A stretch of 16,090 nucleotides of DNA from DATKEH01 sp035546355 (GCA_035546355.1 DATKEH010000220.1:1-16090); one strand, 5' to 3'; positions 7,717 to 14,564 are shown, numbered from the stretch's first letter. Program-made: numbers and translations. Notes: a model not told the origin generated them from the sequence alone.

Positions 7717-7722
7717 ATTGTA
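7717..7722 (-). promoter_or_regulatory. -10 box of the tRNA-Ala promoter (candidate)
   Basis: The complement reads TACAAT, close to the sigma-70 -10 consensus, 16 nt before the first base of the tRNA. That spacing gives a short leader of about 10 nt, usual for tRNA genes. The -35 region is poor; GTGTTT with a 15-nt spacer, or TGCGTG with an 18-nt spacer, are the only choices. Confidence 0.5.
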
Positions 7723-7786
7723 CATGCGGCGCCGCTGAAACACGCAGCCGGGCTCGTGCGTAGGTCCCCACCAGGAGGTGATGGCG

Positions 7787-8062
7787 ATGTTCGAGCTCTT
7801 CGCGCTGCTGCTGATCGGCGGGATCGCCCTCGGCGCCGCCCTGCTGATCGGCGTCCTGCTGAAGGTGGTCTTCCACGTGGCGCTGCTGCCGCTGGCGATG
7901 GTGCTGTGGGCGTTCAAGGCGGTGCTGGCGGTGGCGGCGGTGGCGCTGCTCCTGACAGTCGGGCTGCCGCTGCTGCTGCTCGCCGGCGTGCTGCTGCTGC
8001 CGCTGGCGGCGATCGCGGCGCTGGTGTGGGGCGGAATCGCTCTCGTCGGTTGCCTGGTGTGA
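7787..8062 (+). CDS. Small very hydrophobic membrane protein, unknown function
   Basis: This 91-residue protein consists almost entirely of Leu, Ala, Val, Ile and Gly. Three hydrophobic stretches (about 2-25, 28-58 and 60-88) are separated only by single Lys or His residues near 26-30 and a WAFK near 41-44. No catalytic or binding motif is visible, and I do not recognise the family. I chose the ATG at 7787 because AGGAGG (7773-7778) lies 8 nt upstream; GTG at 7778 and ATG at 7781 are in frame but too close to that site. The strong ribosome binding site supports expression. It has no operon partner: the tRNA lies upstream on the other strand, and a pair of REP-like hairpins lies just after its stop. 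It could be a small envelope-stress or membrane-organising protein, but nothing in the sequence proves that. Confidence 0.6.
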   Translation: MFELFALLLIGGIALGAALLIGVLLKVVFHVALLPLAMVLWAFKAVLAVAAVALLLTVGLPLLLLAGVLLLPLAAIAALVWGGIALVGCLV

Positions 8063-8065
8063 CGA

Positions 8066-8091
8066 GGGCGGGCGCGGAGGCCCGCCCCTCC
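8066..8091 (-). repeat. REP-like hairpin with GGAG head (copy 1)
   Basis: Read on the complement, the element is GGAG, then a perfect 8-bp stem GGGCGGGC/GCCCGCCC around the loop CTCCGC. A GGAG or GTAG tetranucleotide followed by a palindrome is the hallmark of REP elements processed by RAYT transposases. It starts 4 nt after the stop codon of the hydrophobic protein. The same hairpin could also stop or stabilise convergent transcripts. Confidence 0.6.
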
Positions 8092-8121
8092 GACCCAACG
8101 TGACCCAGGCCGGGGTGCGGC

Positions 8122-8146
8122 GTAGGGGCCGGCCTCCGTGCCGGCC
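8122..8146 (+). repeat. REP-like hairpin with GTAG head (copy 2, inverted to copy 1)
   Basis: The element is GTAG, then G, then a 7-bp stem GGCCGGC/GCCGGCC around the loop CTCCGT. It matches copy 1 in layout and in loop (CTCCGC versus CTCCGT), with compensating changes in the stem. The two copies point away from each other, with their tetranucleotide heads facing across 30 bp. This is the arrangement of a REPIN or BIME. The stop of the methyltransferase gene lies 18 nt further on. Confidence 0.6.
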
Positions 8147-8164
8147 TGTTCGGTACGAATCCGC

Positions 8165-8881
8165 CTACGAGCCGCCGTCCCGCTGCGCCTCGCCGGTCAT
8201 CGGCACGAAGCGCACCGGCGCCACGGTGCGCTTCTCGATGCCGCGCCGCGTCCGGGTGATCAGCAGCAGGTCCTGCAGGAAGGAGCCGACCGGCACCACC
8301 ATCTTGCCCCCCACCTTCAGCTGGTCGATCAACGGCTGGGGGATCTTCGGCGGCGCCGCGGTCAGGATGATGGCGTCGAAGGGAGCCTGCTCGGGCCAGC
8401 CCTGGTAGCCGTCGCCGATGCGCACCTCCACGTTGTCGTACCCCAACCGCTCGAGGTTGGACCGCGCCTGCAGCCCGAGCTCGCCGAGGATCTCGATCGA
8501 ATAGACCTTCCCCGCCACCCGCGACAGCACCGCCGCGTGGTAGCCCGAGCCGGTGCCGATCTCGAGCACCTCGTCGTCACCGTCGAGGTCGAGCAGCTCG
8601 GTCATCAGCGCCACCATGTAGGGCTGGGAGATGGTCTGCCCCCAGCCGATCGGCAGCGGGTGGTCCTCGTAGGCCTGGTTGCGCGTCTCGGAGGGGACGA
8701 AGAGATGGCGCGGCACCTCGCGCATGGCGCGCAGCACCTGCGGCCCCCTGACGCCGCGGCGCCGGATCTGCTCGTCGACCATGCGCTCGCGCTGCTCCAT
8801 GAACGGGTCCTGCGCCGCCGCCGGGACGGCCGTCAGGGCGAGGAGCCAGACCAGCAGCCAGGAGGAGCGTCGCGACCGCAC
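8165..8881 (-). CDS. pcm: Protein-L-isoaspartate O-methyltransferase with signal peptide
   Basis: This 238-residue SAM-dependent enzyme methylates L-isoaspartyl residues in damaged proteins so that they can return to aspartate. Family motifs are QTISQPYMVALMTELL (82-97), the SAM loop VLEIGTGSGYHAAVL (105-119), acidic SIE (128-130), FDAIILTAAPP (168-178) and the C-terminal VRFVPMTGEAQ. The GTG start at 8881 adds an N-terminal signal peptide (WLLVWLLALTAVPAAAQ, cleavage near residue 24) ahead of the usual RERMVDEQI start of the enzyme. The GTG lies 1 nt after the upstream stop and has AGGGGGAG in front, so coupling supports it. A cytosolic form from ATG at 8800 (residue 28) is the alternative. 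Export would put the enzyme where SAM supply is unclear. The enzyme family is certain; the location is inferred. Confidence 0.9.
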   Translation of the reverse strand: MRSRRSSWLLVWLLALTAVPAAAQDPFMEQRERMVDEQIRRRGVRGPQVLRAMREVPRHLFVPSETRNQAYEDHPLPIGWGQTISQPYMVALMTELLDLDGDDEVLEIGTGSGYHAAVLSRVAGKVYSIEILGELGLQARSNLERLGYDNVEVRIGDGYQGWPEQAPFDAIILTAAPPKIPQPLIDQLKVGGKMVVPVGSFLQDLLLITRTRRGIEKRTVAPVRFVPMTGEAQRDGGS

Positions 8882-8882
8882 C

Positions 8883-10571
8883 TCACTCCCCCTGCCGTTG
8901 GTAGACTACCCGACCGTCCATGACCGTCCAGTCTACCCGCGCGCCGGGAACCTGGGCCGCGGGCACCTGCATCGGGTCCCGGTCCCACACCACCAGGTCG
9001 GCGCGCTTGCCGGTCTCGAGGGTCCCCACCAGGTCGTCGAGGAACAGGGAGTAGGCGGCGTCGAGCGTGAACCCGCGCAGCGCCTCCTCGCGGGTCAGCA
9101 GCTCGTCCGGCAGCCAGCCCCCCTCGGGACGGCCGTCGGGATCCTGGCGGGTCACCGCGCTGTACAACCCGAGTAGCGGCGAGGGCAGCTCGACGGGGAA
9201 GTCGCTGCCCAGCGCCAGCCGGGCGCCGGCGTCGAGGGCCGTGCGCCACGGGTAGGCGCGGTCGAGTCGGTGGTCCCCGAGGCGGTCGGGAACCCACGGC
9301 ATGTCGGAGGTGGCGTGGGTGGGCTGCATCGAAGCGAGGATGCCGAGGCGACCCATTCGCTCCAGATCGGCGCGGCGCACGATCTGCGCGTGCTCGATGC
9401 GGAAGCGGGCCTCCGGCCGCGGCTGATGGCCGAAGGCGGCCTCGACGGCGTCTACCGCCAGCACGTTGCCGCGGTCGCCGATGGCGTGGATGCCGACCTG
9501 GAAGCCGCGCTGGAGGGCCAGGAGGCTGAGCCGCTCCAGCTCGGCGCCGGAGGTGACCACCAGCCCCAGGTTGCCGGGGTCGTCTGCGTACGGCTCGAGC
9601 AGGGCCGCGCCGCGGGAGCCGAGCGCGCCGTCGGCGTAGAGCTTGACGCCGCGCAGGCTGAGGAGGCCGGAGGGATCCCGCCACGGCCCGGCCGCCAGCC
9701 ACTGCTCGAGGCGCGGGTCGTCACCGCTCCAGAACAGCGCGGCGCGCACCGGCATCCCCTCGTCGAGTAGGGCGCGGTAGGCCGCCACGGCCTCCGCGCC
9801 GACCCCCATGTCGGTGACGGCGGTGAGCCCGAGGGAGGCGGCATGGTCGGCGGCGGCGCGCAGCGCCCGCCCCACGTCGGCCGGCGTGGGATTCGGCACC
9901 CTCGCGCCGTACACCTCCATGGCGCGGTCGACCAGCACCCCGGTCGGCGCGCCGCCGTCGTCGCGCAGCAGCCGGCCGGCCGGCGGGTCCTCGCTGGCCG
10001 CGTCGATCCCCAGACGCCGCATGGCCAGGGAGTTGACCAGCGCCGCGTGGCCGTCGATGCGGGTCACCCACACGGGATGCTCGGCGACCGCTTCGCTGAG
10101 CGGCTGGTGCGCCGGAAACGCCTTGCCCGGCCACAGGTTCTGGTCCCAGCCGCGCCCCTGGATCCAGGTGCCGGCGGGGAGCTCGGCGGCGCGGGCGACC
10201 ACCCGCCGCACCACCTCGTCGAAGGAGTCGACCCCTCGCAGGTCGACCCGCTCGAGCGCCAGGCCGAGCCCCAGCAGGTGGCTGTGGGCGTCTATCAGCC
10301 CGGGCGTGACGGCGCGGCCGCCGAGCTCCAGCACCCGGGTTTCCGGGCCGATCCACGGCGCCACCCCCGAGTCGGGCCCCAGGTAGCGGATCGCGCCGTC
10401 GCGCACCGCCAGGCTGCCCTCCACCGCCCCCGGCGAGGAGACCGGATAGAAGCGGCCGTGCCGCAATACGAGGTCGGCGGCGTCCTGCGACGCGGACGGC
10501 GCGGCGGCCGCCAGCAGCAGGAGCGCGGCCAGCAGGGTTACCGGGATCAGGGGCGATAGGAGGCGCGGCAT
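8883..10571 (-). CDS. Exported amidohydrolase, YtcJ/Amidohydro_3 family
   Basis: This 562-residue metal-dependent hydrolase of the amidohydrolase superfamily begins with a signal peptide (LLSPLIPVTLLAALLLLAAAAPSA, to about residue 28). The composite beta-sandwich and TIM barrel show the expected ligands in order: GLIDAHSHL with H96 and H98, VTRIDGHAALVNS, GVKLYADGALGSRGA with K310, VGIHAIGDRGN with H362, RIEHAQ with H394, and LGSDFPVE with D457. The C-terminal strand GKRADLVVWDRDPM is the family closing motif. Length fits YtcJ-type proteins (about 530-570). The substrate is unknown; relatives include N-substituted formamide deformylase and many unassigned amidases. It is followed 1 nt later by the isoaspartate methyltransferase gene, so both are one transcript and both are probably periplasmic. 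No good Shine-Dalgarno precedes the ATG. A -24/-12 element lies about 42-57 nt upstream. Confidence 0.9.
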   Translation of the reverse strand: MPRLLSPLIPVTLLAALLLLAAAAPSASQDAADLVLRHGRFYPVSSPGAVEGSLAVRDGAIRYLGPDSGVAPWIGPETRVLELGGRAVTPGLIDAHSHLLGLGLALERVDLRGVDSFDEVVRRVVARAAELPAGTWIQGRGWDQNLWPGKAFPAHQPLSEAVAEHPVWVTRIDGHAALVNSLAMRRLGIDAASEDPPAGRLLRDDGGAPTGVLVDRAMEVYGARVPNPTPADVGRALRAAADHAASLGLTAVTDMGVGAEAVAAYRALLDEGMPVRAALFWSGDDPRLEQWLAAGPWRDPSGLLSLRGVKLYADGALGSRGAALLEPYADDPGNLGLVVTSGAELERLSLLALQRGFQVGIHAIGDRGNVLAVDAVEAAFGHQPRPEARFRIEHAQIVRRADLERMGRLGILASMQPTHATSDMPWVPDRLGDHRLDRAYPWRTALDAGARLALGSDFPVELPSPLLGLYSAVTRQDPDGRPEGGWLPDELLTREEALRGFTLDAAYSLFLDDLVGTLETGKRADLVVWDRDPMQVPAAQVPGARVDWTVMDGRVVYQRQGE

Positions 10572-10612
10572 CGGTTCGGCCGGGAGAGGCCCGTCATTCT
10601 CGCAGGCCGAGG

Positions 10613-10628
10613 TGCAAGCGGCAAGCCA
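10613..10628 (-). promoter_or_regulatory. Candidate sigma-54 (-24/-12) promoter for the amidohydrolase-pcm operon
   Basis: The complement reads TGGCTTG-CCGC-TTGCA. It matches 10 of the 12 fixed positions of TGGCACG-N4-TTGCW, including the invariant GG and GC separated by exactly 10 nt. The -12 GC lies at 10614-10615, so the start point would be near 10602, about 31 nt before the ATG. The spacer CCGC and the following TTGC are identical to those in the site at 14753-14768. No operator like those near 14852 was seen upstream. Confidence 0.5.
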
Positions 10629-10656
10629 GGCGCACGATAGAGTGCGGGCCGAGACG

Positions 10657-12000
10657 ATGAGCGAATTGCTGGCAGAGGAGGCGGCCGGGGCTCTGGCGGA
10701 GGTGCGCGAGCGGCTGGAGCGGGCGCTGGCGGCGTCCCCGGCCGACGAGACGTCCTTCGCCTGGCTGGAGACCTGGCGTCGCCGGGCCAGCGACAGCAGC
10801 GGCTCCCCCGAGCACGCCGTCGTCCGCCGCCGCGACCTGCTGGTGCGGGTGATGGAGTCGCACCGTCTCGGCGCCTACCGCACCGACGGCGACGCCCCCC
10901 ACGAGCTCCCCCTCGCCATCCGCCAGGCGCTGGCGCAGGCCCGCGCCGCCGCACCGATCGCCGGCCTCCCCCGCCTGCCGCACGACGACGGCCCCACCCC
11001 GGACCTCCCCGCCGACGCCTACGACCCTGAGTTACTGGCACTGCGCCGCGAGCCGGCCGCCGCCCTGCTGCGCGGGTGGTTGCGGGAGGGCGAGCGGGCG
11101 GAGCTGGAGTGGCGTGAGGCCCGCCTGCTGGTGCTGTCCAGCCGCGGCCTGCGGCGGTCGGCCGCCGTCACCACCGTCGCGCTCGAGGTCCGCTGCGGCC
11201 GCGCTCCCGGGGCAGGGTCGGCGGCCGGCGCCTGCCGCAGCCTGGCGGGGCTCGCCCCGGAGCTGATCCTGGCCCGCGCGCGCCATCGCCACGGCGCCGG
11301 AGAGCCCGAGGGGGAGCCGGCGGCGGACCGCCCGCTGGTGCTGGCCCCCGAGGCGGTGGCGCAGCTGCTCGACGTGGTCAGCCGGCGCTCGCTGACCGCC
11401 GAGTCCTACCGCTCGGGCGAGTCGTTCCTGCGCGAGCACCTCGGGGTGCAGGTGTTCGACCGCGCCTTCGGCCTGCGCGACGACGCCACCGACCCCAGCG
11501 TGCTGCCCTTCCCGTTCGACCTCGAGGGGACGCCGAAGCGGCCCATCGAGGTGGTCTCCGCCGGCGTGCCGCGCACGCCGGCGCTGAACCAGCAGGAGGC
11601 GGCCCTCTCGGGACTGGCGGCGACCCCACATGCCACCGCCGGCGACGACGCGCGTTTCGAGCACCTGGCGCTCGCCGCCGGCGACGGCCCCCTCGCCGAG
11701 CTGCTCACCGCCGCCGACGGAGGCACCTGGGTGGCACGCCTCGGACGCCTCGAGTGCTTCGACGCGCGCCGGCTGCAGATCCGCGCCGTCGCCGGCGGCG
11801 CCCGGCGGATCCGAGACGGCATCCTCGGCCCGCCTCTCCCCGACTTCACCTGGGAGGTGAGCCTGCTGCAGGCGCTCGGCAAGCTCCTGGCGGTAGGGGC
11901 CGAGGCGGTGACCGTCGCCGACCCGTCGGGGATCCTGGGTGGGATCCGCGCCCCCGCCGTGGCCCTCGCCCAGGCGGGGGTGGTGACGCCGGCTGCGTAG
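10657..12000 (+). CDS. TldE/PmbA-like protein (peptidase U62 family), divergent
   Basis: This 447-residue protein has the length of PmbA/TldE (about 450). TldD and TldE together form a protease that trims peptides such as ribosomally made natural products. The N-terminal part shows the family pattern RRRDLLVRVMESHRLGAYRTDGD (57-79), followed by IRQALAQARAAAP. The middle part gives the best match: LVLAPEAVAQLLDVV, then SFLREHLGVQVFD, then PFPFDLEGTPKRPIEVVSAGV (284-304). The end VTVADPSGILGGIRAPAVAL resembles the PmbA C-terminus. No HExxxH zinc motif is present, so it is the TldE-type, non-metal subunit or a degenerate copy. No TldD is nearby. I chose ATG at 10657 over 10612; neither has a strong ribosome site. 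The family call rests on motif memory and is moderately sure. Confidence 0.68.
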   Translation: MSELLAEEAAGALAEVRERLERALAASPADETSFAWLETWRRRASDSSGSPEHAVVRRRDLLVRVMESHRLGAYRTDGDAPHELPLAIRQALAQARAAAPIAGLPRLPHDDGPTPDLPADAYDPELLALRREPAAALLRGWLREGERAELEWREARLLVLSSRGLRRSAAVTTVALEVRCGRAPGAGSAAGACRSLAGLAPELILARARHRHGAGEPEGEPAADRPLVLAPEAVAQLLDVVSRRSLTAESYRSGESFLREHLGVQVFDRAFGLRDDATDPSVLPFPFDLEGTPKRPIEVVSAGVPRTPALNQQEAALSGLAATPHATAGDDARFEHLALAAGDGPLAELLTAADGGTWVARLGRLECFDARRLQIRAVAGGARRIRDGILGPPLPDFTWEVSLLQALGKLLAVGAEAVTVADPSGILGGIRAPAVALAQAGVVTPAA

Positions 12001-12015
12001 GGCGGCCTCTACTGC

Positions 12016-12029
12016 GCCCGTCCGCGGGC
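12016..12029. terminator. Short hairpin between convergent genes
   Basis: GCCCG-TCCG-CGGGC is a perfect 5-bp stem with a 4-nt loop, lying in the 33-bp gap between the convergent TldE-like and PP2C genes. It could act on both transcripts. It lacks a U-tract, and stems this short are frequent in DNA of this composition. Confidence 0.3.
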
Positions 12030-12033
12030 CGGT

Positions 12034-13593
12034 CTACGCCCCGGCGCGGCGCAGCAGCAGGACCGTCTGGTCGTCCCCCTGGGGCAGGCCGCGCGCGAGC
12101 TCGCGCAGCTCCCGCTCGATGGTGGCGCGGATCTCCTCCAGGGGCTCGTCGCGGGCGGTGACGAGCAGGCTCTCCAGGCGCTCCTGCCCCAGCTCCTCGT
12201 CGCGCGGCGACGTCGCTTCGGTGACGCCGTCGCTGTACAGACAGAGGAGGTCGCCGGGACCCAGCATCGCCTCCCCCTGGCGGTTTTCCACCCCCGGCAG
12301 CAGCCCCAGGGGCACGCCGCCGGCGGAGAAGCGCTGCAGGCCCCCGTCCCGCTGCACCAGCAGTCCCGGATTGTGGCCGGCGTTGAGGTAGGTCAGCCTT
12401 CCCGTCGCCAGCTCGACCTCGGCCAGGAAGAGGGTGACGAACTTGTTGGAGGCGCTGAAAGCGAGCAGGTGGGCGTTGAGCCGCCGCGCGATCTCCTCGT
12501 GGGGCTCGCGGAGGTCCAGCAGCAGCCGCAGGGCCGAGTGCAGCATCGCCACCAGCAGCGCCGCCGACACGCCCTTGCCCGACACGTCCGCCACCACCAG
12601 GCCGAGGTTTCCGCCCGGGAGCTCGACGGCATCGTAGTAGTCGCCGCCGACGTGGCGCGCCGGCCGCGTCCACCCTGCCAGCTGGTACCCGGCGACGGTG
12701 GGCAGCGCGCGCGGCAGGATCTCGCGCTGGATCTGCGCCGCCAGCTCCATCTCCCGCTCCAGGCGCTCCTTCTCGAGCGCCTCCTGGTGCAGGCGCGCCT
12801 GCTCGAGGGCGAGCGCGGCCTGGTTGGCGAACAGCGACAGGCTGCGCCGGTCCTCCTCCGCAAAGGGGCCCACCCCCTGGCGGCTCTCCTTGTCCCCCAC
12901 CACCAGCAGGCCGCGCGGCGACCCCTCCACCTCGATGGGCACCGCCAGCAGGTGGTGGGCCAGCGGCAGCACCTCCTCCGGCACGTGCTCGACCGACCCG
13001 GGCAAGGCGTCGCGGGCGGAGCCGCCGATGGTCGACTGCAGCCGGTACTCGCCGCCCTGCAGCAGGTACAGCGCACCGCGCCGGGCGTCGAGGAGGGAGA
13101 CCGCCCGCAGCAGGATCTCTTCGGTGAGCGGCTTCAGGTCGAGGGTGGAGGCGATGGCCAGGCCGACGTCGTAGAACGCCTCGAGCTCGACGCCGCGATA
13201 GCGGGCCTCGAAGTCGCGCTGGCGCAGGCGCTGGCGGTGCTGACACAGCCTGGTGGCGGATGCGAGCAGCAACGGCAGGGGCTCGGGCGGCTCCTGCAGG
13301 GCGGCGCCGCACGCCACCAGGACGCCGCCGGCCAACGGCTGTTGGCTGCATCTCGGCGGCAGCTCGTCGAGCCCGTCGAGCGACGCCGGGAGCAGGTCGC
13401 CGCCGGCGCGGGCGCAGGCCTCGCGGCCGCGCCCGTCGTGCAGGTAGACCGCCGCCGCGTCGGCCCCCGCCGCCTGCCGCCACATCTCGAGCACCTCCTC
13501 GAGCAGCGCCTCCTCGCCGTCGTCGCGGGACAGCAGCTGGTGCAGCCGCTGCGCGGCGGCCGCCGCCAGAGGCACCAGCGCCGGGGCGCTCAT
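12034..13593 (-). CDS. RsbU-like PP2C/SpoIIE phosphatase with GAF input
   Basis: This 519-residue serine phosphatase should dephosphorylate the STAS antagonist encoded just upstream, activating it in a partner switch. Residues 1-120 look like a degenerate GAF module. Residues about 136-268 are a clear GAF domain (AFYDVGLAIASTLDLKPL at 139-156, LLVVGDKESR at 229-238, FANQAALALEQARL). A charged linker helix (about 265-290, EKERLEREMELAAQIQ) leads to the PP2C domain with LPRALP, HVGGDYYDAVEL (D318), VVADVSGKG (D336), YLNAGHNPG (402-410), LCLYSDGVTEA (D455, G456) and DDQTVLLLRR (D507, D508). All metal-binding acidic residues are present, so it should be active. The ATG overlaps the STAS gene stop by 4 nt (ATGA). 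The ligand of the GAF modules is unknown. Confidence 0.9.
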   Translation of the reverse strand: MSAPALVPLAAAAAQRLHQLLSRDDGEEALLEEVLEMWRQAAGADAAAVYLHDGRGREACARAGGDLLPASLDGLDELPPRCSQQPLAGGVLVACGAALQEPPEPLPLLLASATRLCQHRQRLRQRDFEARYRGVELEAFYDVGLAIASTLDLKPLTEEILLRAVSLLDARRGALYLLQGGEYRLQSTIGGSARDALPGSVEHVPEEVLPLAHHLLAVPIEVEGSPRGLLVVGDKESRQGVGPFAEEDRRSLSLFANQAALALEQARLHQEALEKERLEREMELAAQIQREILPRALPTVAGYQLAGWTRPARHVGGDYYDAVELPGGNLGLVVADVSGKGVSAALLVAMLHSALRLLLDLREPHEEIARRLNAHLLAFSASNKFVTLFLAEVELATGRLTYLNAGHNPGLLVQRDGGLQRFSAGGVPLGLLPGVENRQGEAMLGPGDLLCLYSDGVTEATSPRDEELGQERLESLLVTARDEPLEEIRATIERELRELARGLPQGDDQTVLLLRRAGA

Positions 13594-13961
13594 GCCTCGG
13601 GTTCGCGGCGCTCGCTGGTCAAGGCGGCCAGCGCCGACGCCTCGTCGGGGAAGACGGCCGCGTACTGGGTCAGGCCCATGATGTGGAAGGTCTTCTGGAT
13701 GGTGGGCGTGAGGCAGCAGAAGGCGAGCTTGCCGTCGAGCTCGAGCACCCGTTCGAGCACTTCGATGAGGATGGAGATACCGATCGAGTTGACGATCTTC
13801 GAGCCGGCGAGGTCGAGGAGGAGAGCGCGGTAGCCCTCGTCCATCAGCTCCCCTGCCGCGCGGGCGATCTCCTCCCCGCCCTGGTTGTTGATGTACCCCT
13901 CGGTGTGCAACACCGCGATCCCGTCGCGGCGGTCCACCCTCACCTTCAGGTTCTCGGTCAT
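13590..13961 (-). CDS. RsbV/SpoIIAA-like STAS anti-sigma factor antagonist
   Basis: This 123-residue single STAS-domain protein would bind the RsbW-like kinase when unphosphorylated and release the kinase's target. It shows the domain order: VRVDRRDGIAVLHTEGYIN (8-25), the helix EEIARAAGELMDEG, the strand YRALLLDLAGSKIV (44-57), the phosphoacceptor loop VNSIGISILIEVL and a C-terminal helix. Ser59 in NSIG aligns with the phosphorylated serine of SpoIIAA (DSSG); the flanking Asp is Asn here and the second Ser is Ile. The pair of Cys residues (FCCLTP, about 81-86) is unusual for this family. GGAGG lies about 10 nt before the ATG. It sits 25 nt after the kinase stop and overlaps the phosphatase start by 4 nt, so all three are one operon. 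Confidence 0.9.
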   Translation of the reverse strand: MTENLKVRVDRRDGIAVLHTEGYINNQGGEEIARAAGELMDEGYRALLLDLAGSKIVNSIGISILIEVLERVLELDGKLAFCCLTPTIQKTFHIMGLTQYAAVFPDEASALAALTSERREPEA

Positions 13962-13986
13962 CCCCTCGTACCCTCCGCCAGGCCGC

Positions 13987-14430
13987 TCACGATGCCGGGG
14001 CGATCCTCTTGCTCATGACGACCACCGTTCCCTCGCTGCCCGATTGGATCTCCACCTCGTCCATCAGGCGGCGCATGATGGTCAGACCCCAGCCCCGCTT
14101 GCGCGGCCGACCCTGCGGCGCCTTCCGGATCGTACCCCTTACCGCCTCCGTCGAGAAGCCCACGCCGGTGTCGCGCACCACCACCTCGATCGTCTCGGGC
14201 TCCTGCTCGCCCAGGAGCCTGAACGTCACGTACACGCGTCCGTCGGATGCCTGGCTGTGCTCGGATGCGTTGATGAAGGCCTCGTGCACCGCCATGCGCA
14301 GCTCGTCGATCCGGTCGGGATCCATGTGCACGGACTCCGCCAGCCGCGAGGCCGTGTCGCCGGCCTCCACCTCCCGGTCGGGCTCCATGGGAAGCACCAT
14401 CCGGATCTGGCGCAGGGTCCTGCCGCTCAT
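13987..14430 (-). CDS. RsbW-like serine kinase / anti-sigma factor (GHKL ATPase)
   Basis: This 147-residue HATPase of the RsbW/SpoIIAB type phosphorylates the STAS antagonist and would bind and inhibit a partner when the antagonist is phosphorylated. The N box is ELRMAVHEAFINASEHS (43-59, E50 and N54). The G1 box is VRDTGVGF (85-92), the G2 box RGWGLTIMRRLMD (112-124), and the closing strand is GTVVVMSKR. The ATP lid (93-111) is rich in Arg and Lys. It has the normal family length. It is the first gene of a three-gene operon with the STAS and PP2C genes. No sigma factor gene lies in the window, so the partner it controls is unknown. It starts 134 nt after the microprotein stop; no good Shine-Dalgarno precedes the ATG. 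Confidence 0.9.
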   Translation of the reverse strand: MSGRTLRQIRMVLPMEPDREVEAGDTASRLAESVHMDPDRIDELRMAVHEAFINASEHSQASDGRVYVTFRLLGEQEPETIEVVVRDTGVGFSTEAVRGTIRKAPQGRPRKRGWGLTIMRRLMDEVEIQSGSEGTVVVMSKRIAPAS

Positions 14431-14506
14431 CGGGAGCTACGTTCCAGGGCGGGCTGCGATTCCCTCGGTCCCGGGATCGCCGCCGCCCACGCAAGCGCGA
14501 CGCGCA

Positions 14507-14527
14507 GCGGCGGGGAGGCCCCGCCGC
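14507..14527. terminator. Strong GC hairpin between microprotein and rsbW-like gene
   Basis: GCGGCGGGG and CCCCGCCGC form a perfect 9-bp stem around a 3-nt loop. It lies 38 nt past the microprotein stop and 77 nt before the kinase start. No U-tract follows on either strand. It may cause partial termination, pausing or mRNA stabilisation, separating the level of the microprotein from that of the kinase genes. Confidence 0.4.
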
Positions 14528-14564
14528 GGCGGGCCGGGCGACTCAAACGGTGGGCTCTCCGGCG

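Noticed and set aside
11846..13833. Frames of 545 codons (minus, 11846-13483) and 486 codons (plus, 12373-13833) over the phosphatase gene
   Set aside because: The real minus frame has intact PP2C and GAF motifs; the others are Ala/Arg/Gly or Gln/Leu/Val-biased shadows.
14507..14527. A sigma-54-type element read out of the GC hairpin ahead of the RsbW-like gene
   Set aside because: GG and GC can be found 10 nt apart, but the rest does not match the consensus; the hairpin explains the sequence better.
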